Shown: positions 22,401 through 38,093, counted from the stretch's first letter. The stretch is DNA of 64,000 nucleotides from Nemania diffusa (GCA_038501195.1 JBBPUQ010000011.1:992001-1056000); one strand, 5' to 3'. The notes: generated by a model from the sequence alone, not told the origin. Translations and numbers: made by a program.

Positions 22401-25400
22401 ATATAAAATTTAAGCTTTTTTTTTAATTTTTTTATAAACAATATAAAAAAAATATAAAATATATTATTAAACTTAATAAATTTTTTATATAAATTATTAA
22501 TTAAATATTTATAAATAGTTTTTAATTTATTTAATAATATTTTATATAAAAAGCTATATTAAAAATTATTAAAAGTTTTATTTTTAATAAATTTTATTTT
22601 ATAATTTATTTTAAACTAATAAAACAAAAAAGTATTAAAATTTATTTTATTAAATATATATAGCAAATTATAATATTTTTTAAAAATTATTTATAAAGTT
22701 TTTTTATAAAGCTTTTTTTTTTTTTTATTAAAAAAAACTTCTTTTTTGTTATTAATAAATTTATTAATTTTATAAATAGTTATAATTTATATTTTTTATA
22801 TAAAATTATTATATAAAACTATTATATTAAATATAGCTATAATAATATTAATTATTTTTATTAAAAGTTTAGTTTTATATTATTTTAGTTTATTTTGTTA
22901 TATTTTATAAAGATTTAAACTATTAGCTTTTTAATACAAAATAATTTCTTTGTTTTTTTTTTAAGTTTTTTTTTTTTTAATTTTATAAAAAAAATTAAAC
23001 TATTATTTAAGTTATATTATATTTTAGCTATATTTTTTTTAGCAAAGTTAAATTGTTTAATAATTAAAATTTAAAATACTGTTTAATTTTTTTTAGCATT
23101 TTTTTGCTAATATAATTGTTGTTTTTTTTTTAAAAAAAACTTTATATTTTAACAGTTAATATTTGTTTAATATTTAAAATTTATAAACTATATTTTTATT
23201 TAATTTATATTTAACTTTTAATTAAAATATTAATTAAAAAAATAACTAAATAAAAATATTAGCTTATATTTTTAATAATTAAAAAATATATTATATTTTT
23301 AAAACTAAAATTTTTTAATAATTATTTTATATATTTAAAAAAATATTACTACTAAAAGTATATTTTTAAACTTTTTTTTTTATATTTATAAAAATATTAA
23401 TAAAGCAGTTTTAATATTTTGTTTTTTTTTGCTATTATATTTAAAAATTCATTAAAAACAAAATTAAATAATTATAAAAAAGTTTAATATTTTTATAATT
23501 TTTTTTATAAATAATACATTTATATTTATATATATATTTGTTTTTATATTTTTAAAAAAGTTTTTAATAATTAATAAAAGTTTATTACTATTTATAATAT
23601 ATATATATAATAAAAATTGTTTTTTTAAATATTTATTTATTAAATTTAATTTATTATTTATATAATTTTTTTATAATATTTTTTTTAAATAAAAGTTTAG
23701 TTTATTTAAAGTTACTTTTTTAATGCTTTATTTTTTTTAGTTTTTTTTATAATATTTTTTAAAGCTTTTGTTTTGTTACAAAAATTAACAAATATAGTTA
23801 TAATATTTTATAAATATGCTTTTTTTTTAGTACTATTTAATAAGCAGTTTTTTAAAACATGTTTTTTTTATTAGTAGTTGAAACATTTGCTTTTTTTTGT
23901 TAATTTTAATAATTTAAAGTTATTTAAAATATTATAACTTCAAATTATTAAAATTTTAATATTATTATTATTAATTTTAATATTACTGTTTTTATTACTA
24001 GTAATATTTTTTAAAAAGTTATTAATATTATTGCAAATAATATATTAGTTAAACTTGTTTATATTACTAAAAAAAATTAACTAATTAGTTTTATATTTAA
24101 TATTATATTTTTTATTACTTATATATATTTAATAAATTAATTAAATATAAAGTTTAATATATTAGTTAAAAAAAACATTGTTATTTAAATAAATAAAAAA
24201 AATACTTAGTAGTTTATTAAACAACTTGTTTTTAAAATATTTTTTTTATTTTTTTTTTTTTAATTTAGTTTTTTTAGCTAATTAAACAAAATTAGTTTTA
24301 AAGTTAAAAAAAGTAACTAAAATATAATTATTAAAATTAAAAAATTTTTATTTTAATTTAAACTTTTTATTAATATTTATATTTTTATAACTTTTTTTTA
24401 AATAGTTAAAAAGTATTTTAATAATAATTAATTAATTAAAATAGCTTTTAATTAAATATAAAAATAAATATTTAATAACTTTGTTATTAATATAAACTTT
24501 AATATTAGTTATTTTTATAGTATTATTAACAAACTAATTTTTATTAATAATTAGTTAACTTTTTATAATATATAACTATATTTTAAATTTAATATTGTTT
24601 TTATTTTTATTATTATAAAAAATAAATATAAATATTTTAGCTAATTTATAAAATCTTTTATTTATTTAAATAAATTTTAAAATATTACTTTTATAAAAAA
24701 GTAAATTAATAATATATTAGTTAGTTTTATTTAATAGTTTTTAAATATAGTTATATTTAGTAATAGCTGCTTTTAATTTTTAAAGTAAATAGTTAATAGT
24801 TTATTTAAAATAAAAGTTAAAAACAAGTTTTTTTTTATTATTTTTTATTAAATAGTTTAATTGTTTTTTTTTATTAACTGTAATTTTATTAAACTTTTTA
24901 ATTTAATTAACAAAAGTTTTTATATATTAAGTAAATAATATAGCTAAATTATATAAATTTTTAATTTGTTATTAATATATTATTATTATTAAAAACTTAA
25001 CTTTTATTTTTTAAAATAAAAAGTTAAAATATTTAACTAAGTTAATAAAAATATTTTTATTAACTAGTTTATTAAATTTAAACTAAGTTTTTTTTTTTAA
25101 CAAAATAATAAAAATAAAAAAAAAAGCGATTTTATTAAACTTATATAGTTTAACAATATATTTTTTTAATAAATAGTTAGTTTTTTAAAAAAAGTTTTTT
25201 TAGTTTAAAACATAATATTTATATATAAAAAAAAAATCTTATATTTAGTTTTAAAAGCTTTTTATTAAAAAAGCTAAAATAACTAGTTTATTATTATTTT
25301 TAGTTTTTATAATAATTAAAATATTTTAGTTAAATTTTGTAAAATATATTTAAACATTAATTTTTATATAAAAAATTAAAAAAAGCTACTTGTTATTTAT

Positions 25401-25579
25401 AATTATAAATAGTTATAATTTATTAAAAATTAATTTAACTTGTTTTTTAATTTACTATTTAAAAATAATACATTTTTTAAATATTAGTACTATTATAACA
25501 ATTAATTATAGTTTGATTTTTTTATAAAAAATATTTAAAAGTAATTTTTATATTTTATAAATATAAATAATTTATAAAT

Positions 25580-25811
25580 TGTTATATAAAGCTTATAAAA
25601 AAAACAGAGCTTTAAATAAATAAAGCTATATTATATAAAAAATTTACAAATAAAAAGAAAAAAAAAAAAGAAATTTTTTTATAAAAAAATTATTTATATA
25701 TATATATATAAAATAGTTTAAAATAGCAGTAAATAAAATTATTTATTTAATTAAACAATAAAACTACTTAATTTATTTAAATAATTAAACTAGTATTAAC
25801 TAATTATAACT
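25580..25811. repeat. right LTR of nested element A
   Basis: It begins TGTTATATAAAGC and is followed by TAAAA, the repeat of the bases preceding the left LTR. The exact inner end is uncertain by one or two bases. Confidence 0.8.
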
Positions 25812-25816
25812 TAAAA

Positions 25817-28800
25817 TAAGTTTTTTTATAAATAATAAATATTTATATTAAATTAATTAAAATAAATTTTTAAAAAGTTTATTTATAAAAATAAATTAAA
25901 AATTTTTTGAAATATTTTAAAAATTTATTATATTTTAAATAATAAAATTTAAAAATAGTTTAAAAAAAATAATTAAACAAAATAGTTTAAAAATTTTTAA
26001 TATTTTTATAAATATAAAATAAAATATATTTATTTTTAATATTTTAAAATATATAAATTTTTTTAATATATAATTATAAAATTTATAAAAAAAATATTAA
26101 AAAAAATATTTTTTATAAAAAAAATAAAAAAAATTAAAAAATATTAAAAGTATATTTAATAAAATAATTTTTAAAAAAAAATAAAAAAAAACAAATAAAA
26201 AATAAAAAAAAACTATTTTAAAAAAAAAAAAAAATTAAACAATAAAAAAATTTAATATAATAACAATATAATATATATAATAATTAATTTATTTTTTTTA
26301 AAATTATATTTAATTTTAAATATTTATATAATTAAAATTTAAAAATTATATTTTTTATTTAATAATATATTATTAAATAATTATAATATTTTTTATTTTA
26401 TAAATAATAAATTCTTTTTAAAAATTTTTTTTTTTAAAATTATTAAAAAAAAAGTAGTAATAAATATTAATATTTTTTAATTTTTAATTTTAAAAATAAA
26501 AATTTAAATTATAAAAAATATATTTTTAAAAAAAAATAAAAAAAAATTAGTTAATTTAATATTTATTAAAATAATATTTATACAAAAATTTTATATAAAT
26601 TTAATTTTTAAAGTTTATTTTTAAAAAATAAAAATATAATATTATAAATTAAATTATATATTAAAATTTAATAAATTTAAAAAAAACAATATAATTATTA
26701 AACTTTTAAAATATTATAATTTAATATTTTTTTAATATAATTTATTTTTTATTTATTTAAATTAATTTTTTATAATAAATATAATATATATTTTAATAAA
26801 AATTTTTATAAATATAATAAAGTTTTTAATAATTTTAATATAAATAAAATAAATTTTTTTATATTAATTTTTTAAAAATTTTTTAAAATTAAAATTTTTT
26901 TTTAAATATTTATAATATTTAAAGTTAAAATATTTAAAATTTAAATTATTTAAAATATTAATATATAATATAAAAAATATAAAAATTAATAAAATTTTAT
27001 AATTTAAATGTAAAAATTATATAAAAATATATATTTTATAAAAAATTTTTAAATAAATTTTTAAAAAAATATTAATAAAACTTTTTTATAAAGTTTTTTA
27101 AAATTTATTTAATTATTTAAAAAAATTTAATAAATTATAATAAATATTAATATTTAAAAATAAATTTAATAATATAATTTAGTTTTATTTTTTTAAAAAT
27201 AAAAAATAAAATTTTATATTTAAATAAATAAAAAAGTTTAAATATTAAATAATATAATAATTTAAACTTTTTATAATAAAATTTAAAAATAATAATAAAA
27301 AAACAATTATTATTATTTAAAAAATTATATATTATAAATTTTAAATTAAAAAAAAAAATTAATTTAAAATTTTTATTAAATTATATTAAAAAATTAATAA
27401 AAAATAATAAAAAAATAAATAAAAAAATAATTAAAAAATTAATTAAAATATTTTTAAAAATTAAACTTTTAAACTTTTTTTAATTAAAAATAATTTAAAT
27501 AATAATTTAATTATATAATATTAATTTTTTAAAAAAAAATAATTTTTATATATTTTATAAAATATTTAAATTATAATTTAATTAATATTTTAAATAATAT
27601 ATATTTAAAATAAAAAAAAAGTTAAAAATTAATTTTAAATTAAATTAAAATTAAATTTTTATATATAAATATAAAATTTATTTTTTAAATAAAAAAAAAA
27701 AATTAATTATAATTATTAAATTTTTAAAATAAAATTAAAAATATATATTAAATATTTAATAAAATAAATAATAAATAATTTATATAAAATTTAAATTTTT
27801 TATTTATAAAAAATAATTTTAATAAAAAATATTAAATTTAATAAAAAAAAATTTTATAATAAAAAATAAAAATATTTAAAAATTAAAATTTTAAAAATAT
27901 AAATAAATAAAATTAAATTAAATAAATTTAAAAATATTATAATTTTAAAAATTTAAAATATATAAAAATTTATAATAATAATAAATTAAAAAATAAATAA
28001 AAATATTTTAAATAATTATAATAATAATATTTAATTTATTAATAAATTTTTTAATATTTATTTAAAAAAATAAAATTTAAAAATAAATATAATTATAATA
28101 AAACTAATTAAAAAATTTAATAAAAATTATATATTTTAATTATAAAAATTTTTGATTTTTTAATAAATATTTAAATTTAAAAAATAATAAAATAATATAA
28201 AAATAAAATTTAAAAATATAATTTAAAATAAAATAATAATATTTTTATAAAATAAAATATTTTAAATTTTTTAAATTAATATATAAAATATTAAAAATAA
28301 ATTAAATAAAAACTTATAATAATATAAATATTAAATTATATTTAAAATATTAAATAAATTATTTTAAATAAAATATAAATATATATATAAAATAAATTTA
28401 TTAATTTTATATATAAATAAATATATTTAAAAAATAATATTTAAAAAATTAAAAAATAATAATAAAAGTTATATAATTTTTATAATTATATTTTATAAAA
28501 AAAACAAAATATATTTTTTAAAAAATAACTTTTAATAATTTTTTTTAAAAACTTTTATATTTAATTAATTAAAAATTTTATATTAAAAAAACTAAAAATA
28601 TAAAATATTATATATAATATTTATAATAATAATAAATTAAAAAAAAACTATATATTTAAATATAATATTTTAAAAGTTTTATATTTATAAAAATAATTTT
28701 TTAAAATTATTATTTAAAAATTAAAAAAACTTTTTTAAATATTTAATTAATAAACTATTTAAAATTAATATTTATAATAAATATAAATAATTAAAAAATA

Positions 28801-31603
28801 ATAAAATATTTAAAATTATTTTTATATAAAATATAAAAAATAATTTATTTTTATTAAAATAAATATTTATATATAAATTTAATAAAAATAATTTTTTAAA
28901 TATATATAAAATATATTTAATTATTAAAAATAACTTTTAAAAAAAAATATATTTTAATTAATTTATATAATTATATTTATAATTAAAATATTTAAATTTA
29001 TAATAATATTAATAATAATTTTTAATTTTAAAATTAAATAATTTAATATAATTAAAATATTTTTTAATAAATTAAAAATTAATAAAATTTTTATAAATAT
29101 ATAATTTTTAAAAAATTTTAATTAAAATAATTTAATTAATAAATTTAATAAAATATTATATAATTTAAAAAACTTTTTATTATTATAATATAAAAAATTT
29201 ATTAAAATATTTAAAATTAATAAAATAATAATTTTAAAAAAAAACTTTTATTTATTTTATATTTTAAAATATATAATATTTATTATATTTTATATAAATA
29301 ATTTTTTAATTTTATATTATAAAATTTATAAAAAAAAAGCAAAAAAAATTATTTTAAATATTAAAAAAGCTTATAAATTTAAAAATTAAAATAATATTAT
29401 TTAATTTTTAAAAATTAAAATAATTTAAAATTACTTTTAAAAAATAATTATATTAATATATAATAAATATATTAATAAAATTATAATATATTATAAATTT
29501 AATAATTAAAATTAAATTTTTATAATATTATTTTTAATAAAAAAGTTTAAAAAATATTTAAAAAATATAATAAAAATCAAAATTAAATTATATTAAAAAT
29601 TAATTAAATTAATTTTATATATAATAATATTTTTAAAACTAAATATTATATATATAATAATATAATTTTTAAAATTTTTAATTAATTTTAATTTTATATA
29701 TTATAAAATTATATATTAAATAATTTAATATTTATATATAATATATTTTTTTAAAATTATATATAAAATATAAAACTATAAAGTTTAAATTTTTTTAATA
29801 ATAAAAAATATTTTATTTATAAATAATTATAAAATTTATTATTTTTTATATAAATATATTATATTATTATTTAAAAATATAATTTTATAAAAAATTATTT
29901 ATTAAAATATTATATTTATTTTTATTATAAAAACAAAAATAAATATAATTAAATTTATTATAAAAAAAATAATAATTTTTAAAAAATTATTTTATAATTT
30001 TATTTTAAAATTAAATAAAATATAAATAATTTATTTAAATAATATATAAATAATTAAATTAATAATAAATAAAAATAAAAAAATAAATATTAAATTTAAA
30101 TATATAAATATATAAAATATATAATTATATTAAAAATATTTTAAAAAAAGTTTTAAAATAATATATTTTTTTTTTAATTAAATATTTATTAATAAATTAA
30201 TTAAAAATTTATTATAAATTTAATTTAAATATTTTTAAATTTTTATTAATTTTAAAAATATAAATTATATTTATAATATAAATTTAAAAAATAAATAAAA
30301 AAAACTTTTTAATTATTTATTAATTTATAATAATTAAAACAATTAAAAATAAAAAAAAAAAAAAAATTAAAATAAATTATATTAATTTTTATTTATTATT
30401 TTTATTATTTTATTTTTTAAATTTATTAAATATTAAAAATATTAATTTTTATTTATTAAAAGTTTTAAAAAAATATATAAAATATAAAAAAAAAAAATAT
30501 AAAAATATATAATATAACTATATAATAATATATTAATAGTATTAATAATATAAACAAAAAAACTATTAATAATAAAAATATTAATAATATTAAAAAAAAA
30601 AAAAAAAAATAATTAAAAAAAATAATTAAAATATAAAAAATAAATAAAAGTTTAAATATATAAATAATTTAACTAAAAATATAAAAAATAAATATAAATA
30701 TAAATAATAAAAAAGCAATAATAATAAATTTTTTTTTATTTATTTTAAAAATAATTTAAAAAATATTATAAAAATAAAAAAGTTTTTATATAAAAATTAT
30801 TAATTAAAAATTATTATAATAATTTTAAAAAATATTAAAATAAAATTTAAAATTTAAAAAACTTTAAATTAAATAGTTATTATTAAATAATAAATAAATA
30901 ATATTATATAAATTAAATTATATTTATATTTATTAATATAATATTTTAAATATATATAAATATATATATATATTTTATAAAATATTTATAATAATATTAA
31001 TTATAATTAATTATATTAAAATATATATTATTTTTATATTTAATAAAAGTAATATTTATATAATAATAATAAAAAATTATATATATTTTTTTTTAAATAA
31101 AATATAAACAATAATATTTATTAAAATATAAATATAAATAAATATTTAATAAATTATAAAATTTAAAATATTAAATTAAAAAAAAAAAAACAAAAAAATT
31201 ATTATTATTATTATTAATAATAATAAAAATATAAAAAATTTAAATAATAAAATTAATAATAATATTTATAATAATAATATAAAAGATTTTAATAATTATT
31301 AATTAAAATTAAAACTAAAAAAAAAAACTAAAAAAAAAAATCTTAAAAATAAATTAAAAATAACAATAAAAAAAAATAAAATTATTTTTTAAAAATATTA
31401 ATATATAATTAATATTTTATAATATAAAATTAAAAAATTATTTATTATATTAAAATATTATAATAAAATAATATTATTTAAAATTTTAATTAATATAAAA
31501 ACTTTTATAAAATATATATTAAAAATAATAATAATATTTATAATTATAAATTAATTTTAAGTTTATTTATATAAAAAAAAAATTTAAAAATTATAATTTA
31601 TAA

Positions 31604-31645
<42 letters not shown>

Positions 31646-31718
31646 AGTTATTTTATTAATTAATTAAATATATAATAATTAAATAATTTTAAAAATATAT
31701 TTATAAATTTAAAAAAAT

Positions 31719-31749
<31 letters not shown>

Positions 31750-31978
31750 TTAAAATTATAAAATAATTAATTTATATTAAAAATATTAAAATATTAAAAG
31801 CAAATTTATTTTATATATAAAAAAAAATATATATTTTTTTTATAATTATTAATTTAAAATTATTAAATATATTATATATTTAATTAAATAATAAAATTAT
31901 AATTAATAAATATATATAAATATAATTTTATTATTTAATAGTTTTATAATTAAAATATAAAAAATATATTAATATAAT
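25817..31978. other. internal region of the outer element, near-pure A+T
   Basis: About 6 kb, the most extreme composition in the window. The few remaining C bases are mostly followed by T and the few G bases mostly preceded by A, so CpA, CpG and CpC have nearly vanished. No coding frame can be read. It is continuous with 18,274-19,195 once element A is removed. Confidence 0.75.
31606..31643. repeat. homopolymer run of 38 A
   Basis: An uninterrupted run of A inside the outer element. It may derive from a G/A-rich tract converted by G-to-A change, or be a simple repeat expansion. Confidence 0.9.
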
Positions 31979-31983
31979 AATAT

Positions 31984-32291
31984 TGTTAAACTAATGACTT
32001 AATAAAACTTATATATATATACTAAATATATATAACTAAGACTTAAACTAGGACTTTTATTAAGTAACTAAAAAAATAAAAAGTACAAAAACTTATTAAA
32101 ATCTATAAAACTTATAAGTTCTATATATATATATATATAAATAACTTATATATAACTTTTTTAGTTATATTTTTTTTTGTAAAATATATATACAAATTAA
32201 TATAAAACTTTAAAACTTAAAAATAAACTTTAAACTTTATAAATTATTTCGAATCTTTTTATATATATATATATAAAAAGTTTTACTAATA
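31984..32291 (+). repeat. 5' LTR of nested copia element (308 bp)
   Basis: It begins TGTTAAACTAATGAC and ends ACTAATA. Length is identical to the 3' LTR and to the LTR at 60,658. Confidence 0.88.
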
Positions 32292-35200
32292 TTAATTAGT
32301 AATTATAAAATATAATTATAAATTAACAAAGTAAAAAAGCAGAGCTTAATTATAAAGTAGCTTTTATACTAGATCTTTTATTTTTTATATAAAAAATGAA
32401 CTACTATTTATATCGATTAATAAAAAAAAAGTTAAATTAACTATTAAATAAAAAAACTTAACTATTGCAAAGTTAAAAACCTTTTTTATATAATACTTAG
32501 TTATTTCTATATAAAAATTAACTAAACTATAAATTATTTTATATATTTAACTTTTTAACTATTTTATTTATTTACTAACTTTTTTACTTTTATATATATT
32601 TCTTTTTACAATTATATTAAAACTTACAACAAAATCAGTTACAGTAGCTACAGCTGCAGCAGCTAAAACTAATTACTTTAAATCTTTAAATAAAAAACCG
32701 CACTTATTTTTATATAAAAATATAGCTAAAAAAAGCAGCATCAATATTTTTAAATAAAAAAGCAAAACTAACTTTAAATATTAAAATATTACAATCAATT
32801 CAAACAACTTAATTATTTTAATATAAATATTTATATATTTTGTACAATATTTAAAAAAATATATACAATTAAAAATCGAAAGCAAATAACTTGTATAAAC
32901 ATTTGCAATAAATTTCAAAAGTTAAATAAAACTTATATTTATAAATACTAATTATATATTTAAATATATATTTATTGTAATAGCTATAAATAATAAAAAA
33001 ATTAAAATATATAAAACTATATATAATAATAAATTTATATATATATTTAAAAAATTCAGCAATAATAACAACAATAAAAAATCAAATAATAATATATTTA
33101 TATAAATAGCTTTAATATTTATACTAGTAAATATATTAAAACTTTTAGTTATATAAATAAATTTTTTAATATTATAACTAGTTGTATTAAAACTAACAAT
33201 ATTAATATATTATATAATATTTAATATAAATAATTAAATATTTAGTTTTTTTATATAAATAAAAACTTAAAAATCTATATTTATTTCTAAAATTTCTATT
33301 ATATATTTTACACTTTTATTTATATATAAAAATTAATTATATAAACTTTTTTTTATTTAAATTATTTACAATAATTTAATTAAAACAGTTTAATTTATTA
33401 TATTTATTAAAATATAACAATTTAACTAAAATTATAATAATAAATTATATAATATATTATATAACAAAATTTGAATTTTTATTTCAATATATTGTTGATT
33501 TAAAATTATTAAAAAATAATATTATATAATATTTTTTTCTATATTAAAAAAAAAAGCTAAATAGTACTATTTTAATTATATTAGTTTAATATATAAATAA
33601 AATAAAATTTATATAATATTTAATAATTATTTTAATATAATAGTTAATTATAGTTAATATTAAACCGACTAAACTATTATTACTTTTATATAAATAAAAC
33701 AAAATAATTTAATAAAAACAATATTTAAAATATTAAAAACTATAATTAATAAGTTTTAACTTATATAATATATTTTAAAATTTAATTACTATAAAAAAAT
33801 ATTATTTTATATAGCAGTTATATAAATATATTTTAATATATTTAAATTTAAATCTGCTTTAATTAATTAAAAACTTATATATAAAATACTGTTTTTTAAC
33901 TTATAAATAATATTATAAGTTTTTTTTAATTAAAAAATAAACTATTATTATATAATAAATGTTTATTTTATTAACAAACAATATAATATTAAATATTTAA
34001 AACAATTATATAATTATAGCTTTAAAAAAAATTTTTACTAAAAATTATAACAATTATATAATAAAAATAATAAAAATAACAAAAAATATTTTATTTATAA
34101 AAAACTTAGTTATTAGTTTATTAATTATAGCTAATAAAAAAAATCGAAAATAAAAAAATAATATTTTGTTATATATAATATTTTAAAACAAAAAGTTTTA
34201 TTATATAAAAAATATAATATATTTATATTAAATTATAAAAGTAATAAAAATTTTTTATACAATAATAAATTTAATAATAACTTAAATTTTAAAATTAAAA
34301 ATAAAATAATTTAATTTTTAATAAATTTAATATATTTTTATTATATAATAAAAAAAGATATATATATTTAAAATTAAATGTTAATATTAAATAATTTCTA
34401 TTTAAACAGCTAATATAATATAAAATACTAAAATATTTTATAAAATATTAATATAGCTAAAGTTTTAACTATTAAAAAAGTTTAAACTAAAGTTTTTATA
34501 TAAAAAAACTTTTTTATATAAATAAATTAAACTTTAAATAATATAGCAATTTAATTTAGTAATATTAAAAGCTTTAAAACTATAAATATTATAACGATTT
34601 TAATATTAATTAAACCGATTAAATTTTATATTTTAAATATATCGATTTTATTTTTACTGTTACTATAAAATATAAATTAACTATATATTTATTTTAATAA
34701 TATATAAAATATAATTATATAACAAAACAATATAATAGTATTAATTATATAAAAATAAAAATATTTGTTTTTTAATATTAACTAATTAAAAGCTATAGAT
34801 TATTTTATAAAACAAAAATTTTAAAAATTATATTATTGATTTAAATATTTTTATATAAAAAGATTTATAAAGTTATTATAAAAAACTAAATATAATAACA
34901 TTAATATTTTAATATTTTAAAAAATCAAAAAATTTTGTTATTATTATTAATTATATAACTAAATTTCAAAAAAATTTAAGTTTTTACTAAAAAATAAATA
35001 TAATTTCAACTATAAAATTATTATTAATATTATATAAATTAACAAATAACTAATTTTATATATAATCGATATAAATATTTTATTTTAAACAGTTAAATTT
35101 TTAAAGTTTTTAAATATATATAATATTTAAAATATATTATATTAATATTAAATTTTAATATATTAAAAACTATTTGATTATATTATATATAATTTTAATA

Positions 35201-37585
35201 TAAATTTTTCGTTTAAAAAATTTCGCAATAATATATAACTAGTTAAAGCTTTGTATAAAAAAATGCTTATTAAAATATATTAAACTGTTAAAAAAGTTGA
35301 ACAAATATATATATTATTTTATTATATATTTAATATTTTATATAAAAAAATCAGTTATTATATAAATAAAAAAACAATATTATAAATAGTTATAAAAGTT
35401 TTAAATAATATAGCTAAACTAAATAGTTTTATATTTATTTTGTTAGTTTTTAAAATTTATTTTAAAATTAATAGCGATTTATTTTTTTTGTTAAAAATTA
35501 CTTAAAAAGCAAAAGCTATATAAAAAGCTATAAAAATATTAAAAAATATTTATATAAAAGTTAATATTAATCGAGCTATATAAACTAAAAATAAACTAAT
35601 ATTATTATATAAAATATTTTTTTTATTTTTTTAAAATAAAGTTATAATATAAAAAAAATATAAAAGCTAAATAAAACTATATAAAATTTCTGCGATTAAA
35701 AATTGTAATATTATAGTTGATATAATAAATAAACTAGCTAAATTCTGTTATATATAAGTTAAATTATATTATTAATAAAAAGCTATATCTAATTTATTAT
35801 ATAAAAAAAATAACTTTTTATATAATCTTTTTTAAGCTATTAAATAGCTATAACTTTAATATAAAAACAAACTAAAAAAATCATTTATACTTATTAGCAA
35901 CTAGTACTTTATATCGAAAAAAATTAACAATTATATTTTAGTTATATAACTAAAACAAAATAATATAATTATTATATCTAATATATTTTTTAAATAATTA
36001 AATATAGCTAAAATAAATATATTAACAACTTAAAATATATTTCAATTTATATAATATAATTTAAATTAATATAACTAAATAAAAATTTTTTAAATTAAAT
36101 TTATATAAAAAGTTAAAAATAAAACAACTAAGCTATATAAAAAGTTTAAATTAATTATATAAAGTTATAAAAACAACAACAAAGTTTAAATTTTTATATA
36201 AACATTAATAATTTAATATATAAGTCAATAATTTATTATAGCTTTGAAACTATTGCTAATTTAAAATTATAATATATATATAAAGCTGCAAAATATTTTT
36301 TAAATATATATACAGTTGTATAATAAATTAAACCGAAAAATTTATATCTATTTATTAAAAAAACTAGAAAATAAATACTTTATAAACACTATATTTTAAA
36401 TTATATAATTATTATATAAATTAGTTAAATTAAAATTATATTAATATAAAATTTATTATAAATATTATTACTAAAAATTAAACATAAAAATATTTATATA
36501 TAACTTATATTTATTATATACTAAAAAAAAACCTAATAAATTTGCAATTATAAAACTTCAAATAAATAATACTTTTAATATTATATCTAAAAAGTTTTTA
36601 TATAAAAAAAAAACTAAATTATTATTTTATATAAAATTAAAAATAAAATTAATGTTTAAATATTCTATTAAATTTAATAAAAACAAAATTTAAATAAATA
36701 AATAAAATTTTATTTTTATTTAATAAAAATAAACTAAATAATTATATATTATTAACTTTTATATAAAAGATTATTTTTAGCAATATATTATTTAGTAAAC
36801 TTAAAAAATATATATTATATCGATATATTAATTGGAAATATTGTACAACTTATTAATTATTATATAAGTTTAAAAGCTATTAAAAAATAATATTAAAACA
36901 TTAAATATATAAATATAATAACAAATTAATAATATATAACAAAAATTATACTATATATTTTTAAATTTTAATTATATAAAAATCTTTATTTTTATTAACA
37001 AAGCATTTATAAACAATAAAAATTTAAGTTTTTAAATCAAATTTATAATTATATTAATTAATAAAAACTATATAAAAAATACTTTTATAATTGAAAATAA
37101 TATTGTTTATTAAAATTTAATCAAATATAAATAAGTTATATATAATATATTAGCAAATAAATTATATAATATAGTTAATAGATTTAACTATATTATTATA
37201 TTCGATATAACTTTTTAGAAAATTATTTATATAATAGAATTATTAACTATACTATTAGTTATATATATCGATTTTAAATTTTTATATAAATATTTAATTA
37301 AATTAAAAACTATACAAAAGAAATAATTTATAATTAATATTATATTATTTTAAAAAATATATAAAAATTATAAAATTATAAAGATATATTAAATCGATAG
37401 TAAAAATAACTTAGCAAATGTTTATATAAAAAAAGCACTTAATTAAATATTAAAAAAGCTAGTTAATATAAATAAACTAGTTATATAAATAAAAATATAT
37501 ATAAATCGGTTAAATAGTAGAAAAAATAATAAAAAATTAGTTAATATTAAAACTAAAGTTATTATATAAAAGAAAAAATCTTTAG

Positions 37586-37893
37586 TATTAAATTAATAAC
37601 TTAATAAAACTTATATATATATACTAAGTATATATAATTAAAATTTAAACTAAGATTTTTATTAAATAACTAAAAAAATAAAAAGTACAAAAACTTATTA
37701 AAATTTATAAAACTTATAAGTTTTATATATATATATATATAAATAATTTACATACGACTTTTTTAGTTGTACTTTTTTTTATAAAATATATATATAAATC
37801 AATATAAAACTTTAGAACTTAGAAATAGACCTTAAACCCCATAGATTATTTTAAATCTTCTTATATATATATATATAAAGAGTTCTATCAACA
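37586..37893 (+). repeat. 3' LTR of nested copia element (308 bp)
   Basis: It begins TATTAAATTAATAAC and ends TATCAACA. The last six bases TCAACA are the inverse complement of TGTTGA, the start of the undamaged LTR at 60,658, so the terminal inverted hexanucleotide is intact here. Confidence 0.88.
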
Positions 37894-38093
37894 AATATAT
37901 TAAAAAAAATATATTTTTAACTTTTTTTTTATAAAAATTAATTATTTAAAATATATAAAACTATTAAAATTATTTAAAATATAATTTTATAAAAATTTTA
38001 AAATATAAAATTAAAAAAATTATTATTTATTTTTTTTATTAATATATAAAAAAAAAATAATTAAATAATTTAAAATAATTTAATTAAAAAATA

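Larger units (their letters stand above)
19196..25811. mobile_element. nested LTR retrotransposon A, unclassified, RIP-destroyed
   Basis: Direct repeats of about 235 bp lie at 19,196-19,431 and 25,580-25,811. Both begin TGTT, contain AAAGCTATATTATATAAAAA, and end around TAATTATAA. The bases before (19,191-19,195) and after (25,812-25,816) are both TAAAA, consistent with a 5-bp target duplication. Total length is 6.6 kb, right for an autonomous element, but every frame is closed by stops and I could not recognise reverse transcriptase or integrase. It retains a little more G and C than its host element, consistent with a later insertion. Confidence 0.8.
31984..37893 (+). mobile_element. nested Ty1/copia retrotransposon, complete but heavily RIP-mutated
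   Basis: A 5,910-bp element with two 308-bp LTRs (31,984-32,291 and 37,586-37,893) and a 5-bp target duplication AATAT (31,979-31,983 and 37,894-37,898). It is colinear with the better preserved copy starting at 60,658 (for example the stretch around 35,220-35,320 matches 63,890-63,990), differing by C-to-T and G-to-A changes. That identifies the family and the plus-strand orientation. A purine-rich tract (AAAAGAAAAAA) just before the 3' LTR is a candidate polypurine primer. No frame is open. Because the window cuts the other copy, this is the only place where the 3' half of the family is present. Confidence 0.9.
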
